A DNA stretch of 64,000 nt from Pseudomonas sp. ABC1 (GTDB lineage Bacteria; Pseudomonadota; Gammaproteobacteria; Pseudomonadales; Pseudomonadaceae), in the NCBI RefSeq assembly GCF_013395055.1, contig NZ_CP058349.1, positions 2,230,001 through 2,294,000 on the forward strand, given 5' to 3'. Made by a program: the position numbers and the translations under genes. Position 1 is the stretch's first letter. The number at the start of each line of letters is the position of its first letter. Positions 61,995-64,000 of the stretch are shown here, piece by piece. Under the pieces are notes generated by a model that did not search any database, was not told the DNA's origin, and saw nothing but the letters and a program-made list of their open reading frames with translations.

Positions 61995-62867
61995 TCAGCG
62001 GATGTGTGCCAGTACACCTTGCAACTCATCCAGGGAAGCGTAGCTGATCACCAGCGTCCCCTTCCCCTTGCGGCCATGGCGAATCTGCACGGGAGAGCCC
62101 AAACGCTCAGCCAATCGCTGTTCCAGCCGTACGATGTCAGGATCGCTGGCAACCTGCTCCTTCTGCTGCGGCTTGTCGCTCAGCCACTGGCGGACCAGGG
62201 CTTCGGTCTGCCGCACGGTCAGCGCACGTGCGACAACATGACGCGCCCCTTCCACCTGCCTTTCCAGTGGCAGGCCCAGCAAAGCCCGCGCATGACCCAT
62301 TTCCAGATCACCATGGGACAACAGTGTCTTGATCTCTTCCGGCAGGCCGATCAGGCGCAGCAGGTTGCTGATAGTGACGCGCGACTTGCCCACGGCATCG
62401 GCCACTTGCTGCTGGGTCAGCTGGAATTCCTGCTGCAGGCGCTGCAACGCTTGCGCCTCTTCGATCGGGTTGAGGTCCTCACGCTGGATGTTCTCGATCA
62501 GCGCCATGGCAATGGCCGCCTCGTCGGGCACTTCGCGCACCAGCGCCGGGACCTTGTCCAGCCCGGCCAACTGGCTGGCACGCCAGCGCCGCTCACCCGC
62601 GATGATCTCGAAACGCCCGGCGCCGATCGGACGCACCACGATGGGCTGCATCACGCCCTGGGCCTTGATCGACTGTGCCAGCTCTTCCAGCGCCTCGGGG
62701 TCCATGTCGCGGCGCGGCTGGTACTTGCCACGCTGCACCAGTTCCAGCGGCAGTTGCTGCAGCTCGCGGCCATCGGCCTTGCGAGCATCTTCCTGCAGGC
62801 TTGCGACCGCATTTCCCCCTAGCAGGGCATCCAGTCCGCGTCCCAGACCTCGTTTCTTGGTTGCCAT
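61995..62867 (-). CDS. parB: Chromosome-partitioning protein ParB
   Basis: This 290-residue ParB/Spo0J binds parS sites. The N-terminal tail KKRGLGRGLDALLGG (residues 4-18) binds and stimulates ParA. The CTPase/NTP motif region has ERRWRASQLAGL, and the helix-turn-helix contains LTQQQVADAVGKSRVTISNLLRL. A C-terminal dimer domain ends the protein. A matching parS site sits about 9.4 kb away at 52553-52568. It is 9 bp after parA. Confidence 0.97.
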   Translation of the reverse strand: MATKKRGLGRGLDALLGGNAVASLQEDARKADGRELQQLPLELVQRGKYQPRRDMDPEALEELAQSIKAQGVMQPIVVRPIGAGRFEIIAGERRWRASQLAGLDKVPALVREVPDEAAIAMALIENIQREDLNPIEEAQALQRLQQEFQLTQQQVADAVGKSRVTISNLLRLIGLPEEIKTLLSHGDLEMGHARALLGLPLERQVEGARHVVARALTVRQTEALVRQWLSDKPQQKEQVASDPDIVRLEQRLAERLGSPVQIRHGRKGKGTLVISYASLDELQGVLAHIR

Positions 62868-62876
62868 GAAAATTCC

Positions 62877-63665
62877 TTATGCGCGGGCCTTGCGGGCCTC
62901 GCTGCGTTGTCGGCGTGACAGTTCGCCTGCCAGCGCCAGGTAAGCCAGTGCGCCTTTCGACTGCTTGTCGTACACCAGGGCCGGCATGCCATGGCTCGGC
63001 GCTTCGGCCAGCCGTATGTTGCGCGGAATCACGGTGTCGTAGAGCTTGTCGCCGAAATGTTCGCGGAGCTGCTCGGATACATCGTTGGTCAGGCTGCTGC
63101 GCGGGTCGTACATGGTGCGCAGCAGTCCCTCGATCTTCAGCGCCGGATTGAGTGCCTGGCTGATGCGCTGGATCGAACTCATCAGGTCGCTCAGCCCTTC
63201 CAGGGCATAGTATTCGCACTGCATGGGGATGATCACGCCATCCGCCGCGGTCAGGGCGTTGACCGTCAGCATCGACAGCGACGGCGGGCAATCGATCAGG
63301 ATGTAGTCGTAGTTGTCGCGCACCGCCGCCAGGGCTTCTCGCAACCGATGCTCACGGGCAGGCAGCTTGAGCAGTTCGACTTCCGCAGCCGTCAGGTCGC
63401 GGTTGGCGGGCAACAGTTGATAACCGCCATGTTCCGAATACTGCATCGCATCGATCAGGTTGCATTCGCCGATCAGCACATCGTAGATCGAGTGCTCCAG
63501 GTGCAACTTATCCACACCACTGCCGGTCGTCGCATTGCCCTGTGGATCAAGGTCGATCAGCAGCACATGACGACGGGTGGCCACCAGCGAGGCGGCCAGG
63601 TTGATGCAAGTGGTGGTCTTGGCGACACCGCCTTTTTGGTTGGCGATGGCGATTACTTTGCCCAT
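62877..63665 (-). CDS. parA: Chromosome-partitioning ATPase ParA
   Basis: This 262-residue ParA/Soj ATPase moves ParB-parS complexes. The deviant Walker A reads KGGVAKTTT, where an alanine stands in the place of the usual second glycine (KGGVGKTTT). Switch I and II are DPQGNATTGSG and LIDCPPSLS; the C-terminal part has TNDVSEQLREHFG and RQRSEARKARA. ATG 63665 begins 5 bp after the rsmG stop. The alanine may be normal in this clade. Confidence 0.97.
   Translation of the reverse strand: MGKVIAIANQKGGVAKTTTCINLAASLVATRRHVLLIDLDPQGNATTGSGVDKLHLEHSIYDVLIGECNLIDAMQYSEHGGYQLLPANRDLTAAEVELLKLPAREHRLREALAAVRDNYDYILIDCPPSLSMLTVNALTAADGVIIPMQCEYYALEGLSDLMSSIQRISQALNPALKIEGLLRTMYDPRSSLTNDVSEQLREHFGDKLYDTVIPRNIRLAEAPSHGMPALVYDKQSKGALAYLALAGELSRRQRSEARKARA
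63508..63516. other. Perfect DnaA-box 9-mer inside parA
   Basis: TTATCCACA matches the consensus exactly. It lies in a coding sequence and is a site of possible rather than proven use. Confidence 0.3.
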
Positions 63666-63670
63666 GGCGT

Positions 63671-64000
63671 TCAGTGCCTGTCCGATTCGCAAGTGCGGCG
63701 CAGTATCAACAGATGGCGCTGCCCTTGGCAACCTGGAACCTGCAGCAGGTGGCAGGCTTGCAGATTGAAATCAGCCGGCAGGGCCTGCAGTTCATCGCTC
63801 GGATGAACGCCCTTCATGGCCAGCCACTGGGTATCTACATCCCCGAGGTGACGGGTCCACTCGGTGAAATCGTGCAGTGAGCTGAATGCCCGGGAGGTGA
63901 TCCCGCTGAACGGCTGTTCCGGACGGAAGGATTCGACACGACTGTGGATAACTTCCAGATTGGCGAGTTTCAGCTCCAGTTTGACCTGGGTGAGAAAGCG
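63671..64000 (-). CDS. rsmG: 16S rRNA m7G527 methyltransferase RsmG (C-terminal part, partial)
   Basis: The frame is open from the right edge to TGA at 63671-63673 and codes for 109 residues. It includes KLELKLANLEVIHSRVESF and FSGITSRAFSSLHDFTEWTRH, with the SRAF motif of RsmG (GidB), an enzyme methylating G527 of 16S rRNA. Its position upstream of parA-parB is the standard rsmG-parAB order. The N-terminal SAM-binding half lies outside the window. Confidence 0.93.
   Translation of the reverse strand, partial: RFLTQVKLELKLANLEVIHSRVESFRPEQPFSGITSRAFSSLHDFTEWTRHLGDVDTQWLAMKGVHPSDELQALPADFNLQACHLLQVPGCQGQRHLLILRRTCESDRH
63943..63951. other. Perfect DnaA-box 9-mer inside rsmG
   Basis: TGTGGATAA is the exact complement of the DnaA-box consensus TTATCCACA. 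With the copy at 63508 it forms a pair 435 bp apart, near the expected oriC side. Confidence 0.3.

Noticed and set aside
1..64000. CRISPR arrays, prophage, tRNA or rRNA genes
   Set aside because: No spaced direct repeats, phage genes, tRNA cloverleaf sequences or rRNA stretches were recognised.

Overview
The window looks like about 64 kb of chromosome from a high-GC Pseudomonas (Pseudomonadaceae). It carries azurin, DctBD with dctPQM, a PA0069-type radical SAM gene, a Pseudomonas-style rsmG-parA-parB-atpIBEFHAGDC-glmU block and a GTTCCACGTGGAAC parS site. The right edge points toward oriC: rsmG is cut by the edge and two perfect DnaA-box 9-mers lie in the last 500 bp. The species cannot be fixed from the sequence alone.

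Layout. 0-4.8 kb is housekeeping: a partial unknown gene, a luciferase-like monooxygenase, dodecin, a quinone reductase, hemF, aroE and a DOPA-dioxygenase-like gene. 4.8-8.9 kb is the first iron-signalling module (ECF sigma FecI, FecR, TonB-dependent receptor). 8.9-13.7 kb holds metNIQ (methionine uptake) and zur-znuC-znuB (zinc uptake) without znuA. 13.8-18.4 kb holds a Tat-exported PhoX phosphatase behind a Pho box, mqo, and an AbrB-Doc toxin-antitoxin pair. 18.4-32.2 kb holds three more FecI-FecR-receptor modules. Modules 3 and 4 are back to back, and module 4 is split by a ParD-like/methionine aminopeptidase pair. 32.3-39 kb is the dctBD-dctPQM C4-dicarboxylate system with a sigma54 promoter. 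39-54 kb is a mixed run: 2OG oxygenase, DUF2059, AEC transporter, hydrolase, azurin, SCO1, a miniature sigma/FecR-like pair, an SOS-controlled radical SAM gene, BASS transporter, methyltransferase, DUF1835, YheV, PrlC, gamma carbonic anhydrase, LysE-type exporter and glmU. 54.8-64 kb is the ATP synthase operon, parBA and rsmG, all on the minus strand.

How it works together. The dominant accessory theme is iron: four cell-surface-signalling systems in 27 kb, each with a receptor carrying an N-terminal STN signalling domain. Three to four candidate Fur boxes lie upstream of the sigma genes, and a shared ECF-type promoter block lies upstream of receptors 2-4. In receptors 1 and 3 the signalling end is about 70 percent GC and the plug and barrel about 50-57 percent, suggesting that receptor bodies were swapped while the signalling end stayed matched to its FecR. 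The most unusual items are the ParD-like/MetAP pair inside module 4, the region-4-only sigma/DUF4880-only gene pair near 45 kb, and a 148-bp MITE-like element that supplies the stop codon of the SCO1 gene.
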